From Fibrobacter sp. UWH6 (GTDB taxonomy: Bacteria > Fibrobacterota > Fibrobacteria > Fibrobacterales > Fibrobacteraceae): DNA of 64,000 bases. The position numbers and the translations under genes were made by a program. Where the stretch lies: assembly GCF_900142465.1 (NCBI RefSeq), contig NZ_FRAX01000013.1, forward strand, positions 1 to 64,000, read 5' to 3'. The notes beneath the pieces are model-generated. The model was not told the origin of the DNA. It saw only the letters and a list, made by a program, of their open reading frames with translations, and did no database searches. This document shows, piece after piece, positions 7,051-15,868 of the stretch (the stretch's first letter is position 1; each line of letters starts with the position of its first letter).

Positions 7051-8991
7051 TTACTTTATATCATTCACCACTTTCGGTGAATATTCATGGGTAATGTCAT
7101 TACCCGGATATGCATTTATGGCATCTTGGTAATAGGATTTATTTCTTCCGGCAATAGTTCTTACATCTTCAATTTCAATCACATAATAAGACTGTGCAGA
7201 AAAATTGCTCTTTTCAATGCCGCATCCAGCAAGCTTTTCAGCAAGAGCACTTGCATTGCAAATCTGCAGTTTCCCAACTACGTTGCCAACAATAACGCCT
7301 TCGCCATCCGTGTAGCCGGCAAAGGTTTTGCAATTGATCAAATGCGGATGTACCGGATACACAAATCCGTTTCTTGTATGGTAGAAATAGAATATCATTT
7401 TAGAATAGCCGCGATGCAAAAACTCCACATAATCAGGTTTCAAGTAACCGACCATGGTTAATTGCTGTGCGGAGTAACCTGCCCTAACTTCAGCAACCTG
7501 CAACAAACTAGGAATTATGGCATCATAGCTATAGTCTTTTGACTTCTGAATTTCAGCCACACATAGTTCTAATTCAGTCTTACGATTTCTACCACCTACG
7601 TAAGATTTCCACAATTCATCTGGATTCACATAAGCCAAATGAATAGGCGGCAAACGATTCAAGCCCCATTCCATAAGGGGTTTCATATCCACCGTTCCAA
7701 AAGCCTTGATAAAGTCAGTTGTTTTCTTTGATGACTGCATCGGGAATAAAAATGCGTTAAACACATTTTGAATTCCATTCTTTATCAAATACTCAAGAAA
7801 CGCCTTGTGATAAACAAACTGTTTTACAACATCTTGTACACCGGGATTATTTGAAAGAACTTTCTTTGTCCATTTAGGCAAATAGTATTTTCCATCAAGA
7901 ATACAGAATGTATTATCCGAAGCCTTGCAAACAATATCGGGAATCAATGTTTCCTTGGAAATAGGATCTTCATTATCTTCAAATTTCCATTCAAGGCAAT
8001 CGATATACTTTTTAAAGGACTCGTATTCGTTCTTAAACACTTCCCCGCATGCATATTCCCAGACGAGGTTCAGGGAATTCGTTCCCCAGAGGCTGAAGGA
8101 ATCTTCCTGTTCGTCCGTTTTCTTTTCGGCCACATAAGTGTAGAGAGTCTTGAGAAGCATTTGCTTGCGAGTCACGAACTGCGAGGCAATTTCTCGTTCT
8201 AGACGATACTTGATGTAGTCTGTATCTCCAAAATCATTAAGAGCCGCTTCGGTCAACTGAACAAACGGAACATCATCAAACAATTCCGTCAAGCCAAGAT
8301 CTTCTAGATACTTGGAACATTCCGTAACAATGCATTCATGGAGTCGCTTGAAATAGTCGAAATCATCCGTTTGGTTTGCAATCGTCTTCAGTTCCAAATA
8401 ATACGGACGATTATTCTTGAGGTATGCAAAAGTTTCATTGATGGTTCTGTCCCAATCAATCTCGCCTTCGCCATTAGTCTCTATAACTTCCTGATAGTTG
8501 GTGTAAATTCCATTCTCGTAATAATCATGGAGAATATGGAGAACCAAGCCAAGCATATTGAAGGTGCTACGTTCCTCGCCATTATACAAATGGATGGACT
8601 GCACTTTATCATTATGCTTTTGGATTGCCTTAAGGACAGACCTTAATTCTTTTACTAACCCTGATTCATCCTTCGGATCGTCGGGAAAATTATCAATATA
8701 CTTGGGGTAGCATTTCAGAACACAATTTTCTGTATAGACCACACCCACATAATTCATTACATAGGCGATATCGGAATTTTCAGAAATTTCTTCGGCAATG
8801 ACTTCGCTTTCTTCAGTAAGTCGGTCCAGATCAAAATTTTTTCTATTAACAGCCTTAGCAACACCGGAACGCTTAAGAGCAAATATCACCTTCTTGCCAG
8901 AATCTATATCCAAGCCAAGAATATCCTTAAACTCCTCCAGGGAGTAGGGGTGCATTTCTCTGAAATAGGCTGATTTCGGTATCTTTGGCAT
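7051..8991 (-). CDS. LlaJI/McrC-type restriction endonuclease, solitary
   Basis: 646 residues. The family's N-terminal region (YVMNYVGVVYTENCVLKCYPKYI near 77-99) and the EIDWDRTINE block near 177 match McrC-like LlaJI nucleases. The PD-(D/E)XK site is LIPDIVC (Asp352) with ILDGKYY (Asp366, Lys368), followed by QDVVKQFVYHKAF. Such proteins cut DNA when driven by an McrB-type GTPase. None is adjacent; the nearest McrB is about 10 kb away in its own operon. About 190 C-terminal residues are extra and contain a stretch (SYYVIEIEDVRTI) that could belong to a PUA/EVE-like fold; this is inference. It starts 12 bases after the DUF1016 gene stop, so the two are probably one operon. Confidence 0.8.
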   Translation of the reverse strand: MPKIPKSAYFREMHPYSLEEFKDILGLDIDSGKKVIFALKRSGVAKAVNRKNFDLDRLTEESEVIAEEISENSDIAYVMNYVGVVYTENCVLKCYPKYIDNFPDDPKDESGLVKELRSVLKAIQKHNDKVQSIHLYNGEERSTFNMLGLVLHILHDYYENGIYTNYQEVIETNGEGEIDWDRTINETFAYLKNNRPYYLELKTIANQTDDFDYFKRLHECIVTECSKYLEDLGLTELFDDVPFVQLTEAALNDFGDTDYIKYRLEREIASQFVTRKQMLLKTLYTYVAEKKTDEQEDSFSLWGTNSLNLVWEYACGEVFKNEYESFKKYIDCLEWKFEDNEDPISKETLIPDIVCKASDNTFCILDGKYYLPKWTKKVLSNNPGVQDVVKQFVYHKAFLEYLIKNGIQNVFNAFLFPMQSSKKTTDFIKAFGTVDMKPLMEWGLNRLPPIHLAYVNPDELWKSYVGGRNRKTELELCVAEIQKSKDYSYDAIIPSLLQVAEVRAGYSAQQLTMVGYLKPDYVEFLHRGYSKMIFYFYHTRNGFVYPVHPHLINCKTFAGYTDGEGVIVGNVVGKLQICNASALAEKLAGCGIEKSNFSAQSYYVIEIEDVRTIAGRNKSYYQDAINAYPGNDITHEYSPKVVNDIK

Positions 8992-9003
8992 ATCAGTTTA
9001 ATT

Positions 9004-9978
9004 CTAGGACTTTGCCTTCTTTTCAAAGATTTCCTTTTGCATTTCTATTTCGCGGGCAAGCACCTCTTTGGACGGCATGTAAGTCAAGTATTTGGCTGCG
9101 TACATTCTTTTGTTCGTGGCGAGCGTTGAAAATTTCGCTACGTCTGCATTCGTATCAGAGCAAAGGATTATGCCGATTGTAGGATTGTCCCCTTCGGTAC
9201 GTTTGTAGGAGTCGTACAGTTTCAAGTACATATCCATTTGGCCCACATCCTCGTACGAAATTTTACGGGTCTTAAGATCCACAAGCACAAAGCACTTGAG
9301 CATATAGTTGTAGAAAACGAGATCGATATAATAGTCATCGTCTTCGGTGTGGATGTGTTGCTGACGATTTACAAGAGCGTAGCCCTTGCCCATTTCCATG
9401 AGAAATTTTTGCAGGTGGTTTAGAATGGCGTTTTCAAGAGTCGATTCCGTAAATGCGGCCTCCTGATTCAAGCCAAGAAACTCGACAATCATGGGGTTCT
9501 TGATAAACTGAGATTTTTCCTTTTGGTAATCCGCAGTAAGGGCTTTCATTTCTTTAATTACAGCGGCTTTCTTATTCTTAGGAGTCTGCACCAATCGATA
9601 ATAATACTGCGAAGCGATATTGCGCTTCAAGGTGCGGTAATCCCATTGTTCCGACGCGGCTTCCTGCATGTACCACAGGCGGGCCTTTTCGTCGGCGACT
9701 CGCATTAAGTTCTCATAGTGCATCCAGGATAGCTGAGGAAGCATGGGGGATCCGTTATCCGACTCGTTAAAAAGGGCAACCAATGGTTGCCCTTTTGGGG
9801 CAAGTGTGTTCCTAAAATTCGCTGGTAAGGCGCGAAGAATCTGGAGACTTTTGAAATTAAGGTAAAATTTCCGAAAGCTTTTTATTGTCGCAACCGAAAA
9901 TCCCTTCCCAAATTTTTCTGTCAACGACTCCGATGCCAACTGAATGACATGCTTGCCATACCCGGCGCGGGCATACAT
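9004..9978 (-). CDS. DUF1016 / YhcG-type PD-(D/E)XK nuclease, N-terminus broken
   Basis: 324 residues from ATG 9978. The DUF1016 helical part (GYGKHVIQLASESLTEKFG, then LSWMHYENLMRV and WDYRTLKRNI) and the nuclease half (DYYIDLVFYNYMLKCFVLVD, then LKTRKISYEDVGQMDMYL and NPTIGIILC) are complete. Upstream in a different frame are codons for EIENERRDAL, the stretch that normally precedes the GYGK block, so the gene seems to have lost its first about 50 residues and suffered a frameshift near 9980. The catalytic half is intact. It lies just upstream of the solitary McrC-like gene (12-base gap). Relatives occur as companions of restriction systems; the exact role is not settled. Confidence 0.75.
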   Translation of the reverse strand: MYARAGYGKHVIQLASESLTEKFGKGFSVATIKSFRKFYLNFKSLQILRALPANFRNTLAPKGQPLVALFNESDNGSPMLPQLSWMHYENLMRVADEKARLWYMQEAASEQWDYRTLKRNIASQYYYRLVQTPKNKKAAVIKEMKALTADYQKEKSQFIKNPMIVEFLGLNQEAAFTESTLENAILNHLQKFLMEMGKGYALVNRQQHIHTEDDDYYIDLVFYNYMLKCFVLVDLKTRKISYEDVGQMDMYLKLYDSYKRTEGDNPTIGIILCSDTNADVAKFSTLATNKRMYAAKYLTYMPSKEVLAREIEMQKEIFEKKAKS

Positions 9979-10126
9979 TCAAGCGCATCGCGGCGCTCAT
10001 TTTCAATCTCATTCACTAAAGCCGAACTTTGGATGCTAACATTTTTTTTCAAAAATTGATGAATTTCAAAGATAAAACGACACGAAATTTTTTGAATCGA
10101 CGAGTAAAAAAGAGAAACCGTGTCAG

Positions 10127-10150
10127 AACACTCGTGCAGAAAAGTGTAAA
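10127..10150. promoter_or_regulatory. ACACTCGT...AGTGT dyad, copy 2
   Basis: AACACTCGTGCAGAAAAGTG with the same 5-bp arms and loop start as the copy at 5109-5130. It lies in the 266-bp gap between the DUF1016 gene and the SecB-like gene. No function assigned. Confidence 0.3.
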
Positions 10151-10243
10151 TAAACTAATTTTTAAAAGGTTGAATCAGAATCACTAGTTCAATCTTTCAA
10201 TCAGTATGTAATAGTACATTACTTATGGGAATGAAATTTACAT

Positions 10244-10627
10244 TTAAAGATTGCCAAATTCCGAAAAATCAGGCAAAACAAGTGGTTTAATCCGAGACTG
10301 TTCCATAAAATCTTTTATAAAAAGACGTAATTTTTCATACGCAATAGGACTTCCCTCATCACGCAATAAAGATTCTTTTTTTTCTATTGTCAGCTCATCA
10401 GAAGAAAAATCAAAAACAGCATCAAGAATAACCTTTACAAAAACTTTATCATCTTTTGATTTTGCGTTAAACTCAACTTGAACACGTCCGTCTTTTACTT
10501 TATCATCTTTTGAGACAATGCTAGAAAAGGAAAGACTCAATTGCAATTCATTTTCGCCCTTGTCAATATTCTCTACATCTAAATGCAGACTATTGATTCG
10601 CCATTTTTTTAGCACAACGCCGCACAT
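10244..10627 (-). CDS. SecB-like chaperone-type protein
   Basis: 127 residues, last gene of a three-gene operon (overlaps the gene upstream by 19 bases). The layout resembles SecB: an N-terminal strand region (INSLHLDV, then LQLSLSFSSIV), paired strands (VQVEFNAKS, then KVFVKVILDAVFDF), a helix with IAYEKLRLFIKDFMEQS in the position of SecB's ILFPYARECI helix, and the closing LVLPDFSEF, comparable with the SecB ending. Besides protein export, SecB-like proteins act as antitoxin chaperones in toxin-antitoxin-chaperone loci. The similarity is structural and weak, so the call is tentative. Confidence 0.5.
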   Translation of the reverse strand: MCGVVLKKWRINSLHLDVENIDKGENELQLSLSFSSIVSKDDKVKDGRVQVEFNAKSKDDKVFVKVILDAVFDFSSDELTIEKKESLLRDEGSPIAYEKLRLFIKDFMEQSRIKPLVLPDFSEFGNL

Positions 10628-11214
10628 ATGAGATCCTCCTTTTTATAGGATAGTTTTGTAGTCATCGTTGATTTCTCTTTACTTCGAATATTTTCCTTAC
10701 GATAGTAAATAGAATACTCGACAATATCACTATCATTATTGAAACGAAAATTTTTTCTTTGAATTCTTTGGCATGTGGCGTTCAAAATAAATTGTGCATT
10801 CAAAATGTGTTTCACTTCAAAAGAATTGTTGAATTTTATTTGATGCAAAAATTTCTCCACCTCAGGATCAAGGGATCCATATATAGCCCCTTTCTTGGGC
10901 AAATTATCCTCTTCAAAACATTCAATTGACTCTGCAGTGCAAGCTTGATCAAATAAAATAACGTTTGCATTCCATTTTTTTGAAGCTTTTTTGAACAACG
11001 AATCCATAGATATTTCATTGTCCAACATTTGAATTAACGATTGTTTTTCAACTTTTGCAATGGAATATTGCAATTCATCAATGTCAGCACAATACGCCAA
11101 AAAGAACTCACCTATATCATTGTTACACACAAAAAGAACGGGTATTTCATAAAAGAACAATACCTGCTTTGGTGTCAGATGTTTTTCATCAATTATGAAG
11201 TTAGGGAAAATCAT
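10609..11214 (-). CDS. Unknown protein, middle gene of the SecB-like operon
   Basis: 201 residues. Its ATG overlaps the stop of the upstream gene by four bases (ATGA), so translation is coupled. The N-terminal half has the pattern 'PVLFVCNNDIGEFFLAYCAD' followed by ISMDSLFKKA, which recalls DUF6575-type proteins, a family without known function; I am not sure of this. The C-terminal half is Lys/Asn-rich. No catalytic motif or membrane segment is visible. Tight packing with the SecB-like gene suggests a common task, possibly client and chaperone or a toxin-like pair. Confidence 0.6.
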   Translation of the reverse strand: MIFPNFIIDEKHLTPKQVLFFYEIPVLFVCNNDIGEFFLAYCADIDELQYSIAKVEKQSLIQMLDNEISMDSLFKKASKKWNANVILFDQACTAESIECFEEDNLPKKGAIYGSLDPEVEKFLHQIKFNNSFEVKHILNAQFILNATCQRIQRKNFRFNNDSDIVEYSIYYRKENIRSKEKSTMTTKLSYKKEDLICAALC

Positions 11215-11753
11215 TTACAAACCTGAAATTTCTCTTTTATGTTTATACCATTATATAAAAAGCAATGAACGTGCCACGGATTTCCATTTTTATCACTTAT
11301 TATTCCTTGTGAATCTTCTACAATTCCCTGTGCAATGTATTTACCCTTAGACGGTTTTGCAAAAAGACTTTCCAATTTCTCGCGGGAAACAGAAAAAGAA
11401 CAACTGTATAATCCCATATCATCATTTTTAAAATTCTTTCGCCCGTTACTTGAACGAAAAAAATTTACTTGCGCGAGCAAGTCAGGTGGCATTTCAGCCT
11501 TTACAACATCCTCATTCCCCGCAGATTCTAATTTTTTAACCCAATGAAAAAGTTCTGCTTGAGACAGAAAGTCTGAATCATACAATTCAATGTTTCCGTC
11601 TTTAGGTTTACAACGAAGTCCCCTATATAACTGTTTTGGAGCAAACGCTTTTTGAGGATCAAAAGTGTCAAAACTAACAATTTTGTCTTGTAAGGCTTTC
11701 TTCAAGACGCTAGGAAATTTTTCAATCGCTTCATTGAGTTCTTGTTCATTCAT
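11211..11753 (-). CDS. Unknown protein, first gene of the SecB-like operon
   Basis: 180 residues starting at ATG 11753. Recognisable stretches are QLYRGLRCKPKDG, then DSDFLSQAE, and near the end GIISDKNGNPWHVHCFLYNG. The YRG...DF pattern resembles small uncharacterised proteins found beside RES/ADP-ribosyl-type toxins and their relatives, but I cannot place it in a family. It is soluble with no signal peptide. It is the first gene of three that overlap each other, with 263 bp of AT-rich upstream sequence free of genes that should hold the promoter. Confidence 0.6.
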   Translation of the reverse strand: MNEQELNEAIEKFPSVLKKALQDKIVSFDTFDPQKAFAPKQLYRGLRCKPKDGNIELYDSDFLSQAELFHWVKKLESAGNEDVVKAEMPPDLLAQVNFFRSSNGRKNFKNDDMGLYSCSFSVSREKLESLFAKPSKGKYIAQGIVEDSQGIISDKNGNPWHVHCFLYNGINIKEKFQVCK

Positions 11754-12015
11754 TACGATAACAATATATCTAAATATTAAAACATAAACAATAGGCTTAT
11801 CATCCGTATTATACCAAATTTTACCATATTTGCCTTACAAATCATGCTTTTGAAGGGAAAAATACTTTTCAGCATTTATGGATTGCCATAACTACAAGGG
11901 TTTTATTTATTGTACTCTTCCTCTCTTTTCAAGATTACGCAAGTCCTTTTCTGTCATCCATTCCTCTTTTACTCAAGATAGCTCTTTGCTATTGGTTTCT
12001 CTTCTAGACAAATCA

Positions 12016-13398
12016 TTACGGCCGACCAAGTTCCTTTTCGCGTTTGCTTTCGTCCTGGAATTCACCTTCGTCGAAGATGTCTTTTGCATCGGTGAGGAAC
12101 ACTTCGCAATCGCCTTTGATTTCGTCGCGGATTTTGAAAAATTCCTTTTCGGTGGCGGAACTTTCCACAAAATCTTGTTCAAGCGCCAAAATCAGGTAAT
12201 CGGCATCCGCCCTTTGGCGGAACATTTTGCCCTGCAGGGCGCGATAATACTTGTTTGCGAACCATTCAATTTTATTGGTGTATGGTGCGCACGATTGCGG
12301 CTCCCTGACCCAGAGAATCCAGAAATAAAAGCGCTTGTTCAACAGATCAATGAAATTCTTCCTGAACGTTTCGCGGGCGGTGCGCTTGAATTCTTCGCGC
12401 ATGCCGGAGCTTTTGGCGGTGAATGCCTTGAGCACATACAAGAAGTTCACGTCGTAAACTTGCAGCAAAAGCGTGTCGCGGTCGAACAGGCGGTTCTCGA
12501 AATGACGGTTGCGGTGTTGCCACATGTCGGCATCGTCCTTGCGGATGGAATTTTCGACATCCGGAATATCGCACGGACTCCGGTCGGGGACTTCGCCGCG
12601 GACAAAGAAGTTCGGCGTCACGGAATAGCCTTCCGTGAGAGGGTCGCGGTAGCGGAACCCGTCATAATTCTCGGAATTCCCGCCCTTCGAGAAATCGAGC
12701 AAATCGTTGATGTTGTACTGGATGATATTCCTGGCGTAGGTGAACTGCTTGTACACCGATTCGCCCACAATATCGTTCTTGTCGCTGTAGTACTTGCTGT
12801 CGCCAATGAACCAAATCTTTTGCGCGTCGTCGGCAAAAATCAATTGACGGTCCTCGTAAAGATGGTCGACCTCCTTGCCGTCTTTTTGGCTCTTGAGATA
12901 TTCCATATTTGCCGGGAGATCGTCGCCGACCAGTTTGTCGATCATCGCCTCGAAAACGTTGTTGTACTTGCTCGTGAGCAAATACTCGCTTTCGAAACTG
13001 CATGCGCTGAACTTGCCGCCCCATTCGAAGAACGCCTTCATGATGTTGTAGAGGCGCAGGAACTTGTCCGCAAAGTACTTGTGCTTGATGCGGCGCAGCT
13101 CCACCAAACCGCGGTGCCCGAGCAAACGCCGGAAATCGTTCACGCGCATGGGCGCATAGAATTCCGACCTCGGCATCCTGAAGCCGAAAACTTCGCCTAT
13201 GTAGTTCATCGCCGAGAAATACAGCACAATCAGACGGTCGTCCAGATCGAAAACCTTCTTCTTGTTCACCAGCTCCATATAGACGGGAGTTTGCATCCCG
13301 GGCCCGCCAATCGCCAACCCCGCCCCCGAACCGGAATCCCCCTGCAGAATCGGCAGTTTGCGCATCGTGCGCCGCCAATCGATGCCCCCTCGCTTTAT
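12016..13398 (-). pseudogene. LlaJI/McrC-type endonuclease, truncated copy
   Basis: The frame matches the middle of the intact LlaJI-type nuclease at 15869-18067: GGIDWRRT, then TPVYMELVNKKKVFD, the active-site region with KEVDHLY and FIGDSKYY, and ESVYKQFTYARNIIQYN. The catalytic residues remain. Both ends are missing: the first about 165 residues are replaced by the hairpin repeat at 13400-13538, and the C-terminal about 140-residue domain is absent. The in-frame ATG at 13365 falls within the conserved region, so it is not the original start. Base composition is much more GC-rich than neighbouring island genes, which suggests another source. No McrB partner is adjacent. Confidence 0.75.
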
Positions 13399-13399
13399 A

Positions 13400-13538
13400 C
13401 GGGCGGCCCGGCACGACCGTGCCGTCGCGCTCTATTTCATGGGGCCGGATCCTTCGCTGCCTCGCCCCGCCCCTCATGAAACGGAGCCTTGCTCGAAGTA
13501 ACCGCAGACAAAACCGCCCGCAAGTCTCCGCCCCAAGG
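13400..13538. repeat. Dispersed hairpin repeat, copy B
   Basis: Second copy of the element at 1258-1393, ending at the point where homology to the LlaJI nuclease resumes. It carries GGCAC-GACC-GTGCC and TTTCATG...CATGAAA stems, with compensated base changes relative to copy A, and a longer GC-rich loop. It probably inserted in, or recombined with, the nuclease gene. Confidence 0.6.
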
Positions 13539-13656
13539 CTTGCCGAAATACTGCCCGCCGAAAATGAAAACAACTACGATTACCTCTACCAGATAAAAAA
13601 GTTCGCGGAGCAGTGCGGACTGCTCTATTTTTTTCACTAAATGCGAAAATATTTCA

Positions 13657-15696
13657 CTACTCTACCGACCAAAAGCATCCTATTATATTGACATCTTCTA
13701 TTTTTTCATAGCATTTTTCATCTACAAATTTCTGGTGTTTGCAATCCCAATACTCTTTCCCACAAATTGAGCATGATGAAGACTTTGCATTAAACGCAAT
13801 GACGGGGCAAATCCTATACCCTTGGACAATTTCAGAAGCGTCTTTAGACAATTCAATGAAAAGTTTGCCATCCTCATGGTTGATTTTGCATGAAGCGTAT
13901 TGAATTGGTCTTCTATGCAATCTCATGTTGCCATTCAAACCTATTGGGCTGAGCTTATCGAAGGTATTTTCTGTTGCAATGTGCAGGTTGATATTCTTTT
14001 GCAATTCTTCGACAAAGTCCAGAAATTCTTCCTTTGTTTTTGGAAGCCTATTAATTTCCGCAATACAATCTATAACATCCTGGATTCCGCCTATAAAAGA
14101 AAGTTTTGCAATCCGTTTCAAAAAAGGCCAAGCCAACGTAAAAACAATATTCTTTTGGGAATAGTGTTCATTGTACAGTTTCAAAGTTGAACTCAAAGAC
14201 TGGATAACTAAATGCACCTTCTTTTCAAAGTTTTCATTACTAGAAATTTTTATCGTCGGGATGTTTATATAGGAATCATTAATGTCCATTCGCATAACCG
14301 ATTCTGGTATATGCAAATCCAATCCATTCTTTTTTGACTCCTTGACAAACTCAATAACATCGGAATCAACTACAGAATATTGATTTTCTCCATCGTTAAG
14401 GACATCAAACTCAGCAATAGAATCTGATTCAATGGTTCCGTCCACACAGGACAAAAAGGCTCTGACACCATACTCATTTTTATAAAGGCTGTTCGACAAC
14501 CTTTCCCCATAAGCGACTTTTTTTACTTCATCATTTTTTTCAGGAAATTGCTTAACTCCGAAATACTCTGATATCAGTGGATTGCCCTGCATAAAGAGAA
14601 CGCATAGCCTTTTCCAGTCTGAAACCGCAAGTTGCCCGTCTATTCTAAAAAGTTTAGTATATGGAATATTTTTATCCACTTTATCTAGGGACTGATCCAA
14701 ACGTTTTACATATTCTTCCTCATTATACAATTTTATGGCTGCATCAAAATGCACAATTGCTTGCTTACCATGTTCGTATATTGAATGAATATAACGGAAC
14801 CCATAATGTTCATCTGACACACCGACGGACGGCTGCGTTGTAATCTCTTCGCATTCAAACGTATGCGATTGATTATCGTAATACCACGAAAAATCTGTTG
14901 AATCTATCAAGCTATAGAGAGCTTCATCCTCGGATGATTTATGTCTGGCAACTCCTTTTTGTATTTTAGAGACATCACCATTAAATTTAGGCCCATACCA
15001 ATATTCAAGTTCAATAGACCTTTTTACGCCATGTTTCCACCCTAACATGTTTTTATCAATCCGGATTTTTGCATTCCAATCAGGGTTATTGGATTGAATC
15101 AGCTCATTTAAAAAAAGGTTGCAGCAACTATTGTGTATCGAAAGTCTTTTGCGGAAAAATTGATGGGCGAGAACTGCGTAATCGCTGTTTTTTGAACAAA
15201 AGATACCATCACCGTTATAAGTAAAATCTGTCAATATATCAGAAATAGATATCAACCCATCCTTATCACATTTTTCAAATAGTTCAGGAAAGGCATTTAC
15301 CGCAATATTTTCCTCTAAAGCGATACAACATTCCGCATACGTAATTTTAGGAGAATCGGCCCCAAGATTTTTTAAAGATTCAAGGAAAGGTTTTCTTGAA
15401 TCTCGGGTCATTTCATCTACATATTCTTGAAGAGCAATTTTATGTTTTTGGCAAATCAACTTGGCTTCGTCATCATTTTCATAAGCATTGGACACGCCTA
15501 TAAGCGAGCATATATTTTTCTCAAAATGCAATCCTAACAATTCGGCCCAACCTGCAGGGCGATGCATGTCATGCCCCAAGCACTGCGGCAAACCGGATGG
15601 ACAGTCAATAAAAGAACTTGCCAACTCCCTTAAAGGAATTCTTTGCTTGTATTTATTGACGAGGTCTGTATTAAAGATACCGAGGAAGGATTTCAT
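13657..15696 (-). CDS. Unknown 679-residue protein with C-terminal zinc-binding cluster
   Basis: ATG 15696 is chosen because AGGA lies just upstream; a GTG seven codons earlier is possible. I do not recognise a family. The protein is soluble, Asn/Lys/Ser-rich and AT-rich like the island. Near the end it has CSICGKEYWDCKHQ followed by KCYEK, a Cys/His cluster likely to bind zinc. The middle contains FRIDGQLAVSDWKRLCVLFM and the N terminus a PLRELASSFIDCPSGLPQC stretch. No nuclease or ATPase motif is seen. It lies alone between the broken and the intact LlaJI nuclease on the same strand. A part in the restriction system is possible, but there is a 170-base gap to the upstream gene. Confidence 0.7.
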   Translation of the reverse strand: MKSFLGIFNTDLVNKYKQRIPLRELASSFIDCPSGLPQCLGHDMHRPAGWAELLGLHFEKNICSLIGVSNAYENDDEAKLICQKHKIALQEYVDEMTRDSRKPFLESLKNLGADSPKITYAECCIALEENIAVNAFPELFEKCDKDGLISISDILTDFTYNGDGIFCSKNSDYAVLAHQFFRKRLSIHNSCCNLFLNELIQSNNPDWNAKIRIDKNMLGWKHGVKRSIELEYWYGPKFNGDVSKIQKGVARHKSSEDEALYSLIDSTDFSWYYDNQSHTFECEEITTQPSVGVSDEHYGFRYIHSIYEHGKQAIVHFDAAIKLYNEEEYVKRLDQSLDKVDKNIPYTKLFRIDGQLAVSDWKRLCVLFMQGNPLISEYFGVKQFPEKNDEVKKVAYGERLSNSLYKNEYGVRAFLSCVDGTIESDSIAEFDVLNDGENQYSVVDSDVIEFVKESKKNGLDLHIPESVMRMDINDSYINIPTIKISSNENFEKKVHLVIQSLSSTLKLYNEHYSQKNIVFTLAWPFLKRIAKLSFIGGIQDVIDCIAEINRLPKTKEEFLDFVEELQKNINLHIATENTFDKLSPIGLNGNMRLHRRPIQYASCKINHEDGKLFIELSKDASEIVQGYRICPVIAFNAKSSSCSICGKEYWDCKHQKFVDEKCYEKIEDVNIIGCFWSVE

Positions 15697-15868
15697 AAAA
15701 AAATTCCTATAGGACACCCATTTTTCTGTTTTACGTTTGTTGTTCTAGAGCAAAAAGAAATTTGATTATTTTTATAACAATACCTTTAAGCCTAGCTTTT
15801 AAAAAATATCTAGAAGAAATCGTGGGAAAACAAATATAATAAGTTATGAGGACTATATAAAATAGGTT

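Noticed and set aside
11878-13479. 533-residue plus-strand open frame
   Set aside because: It is antisense to the LlaJI-type fragment, which has clear nuclease motifs. The long frame comes from its GC-rich codons.
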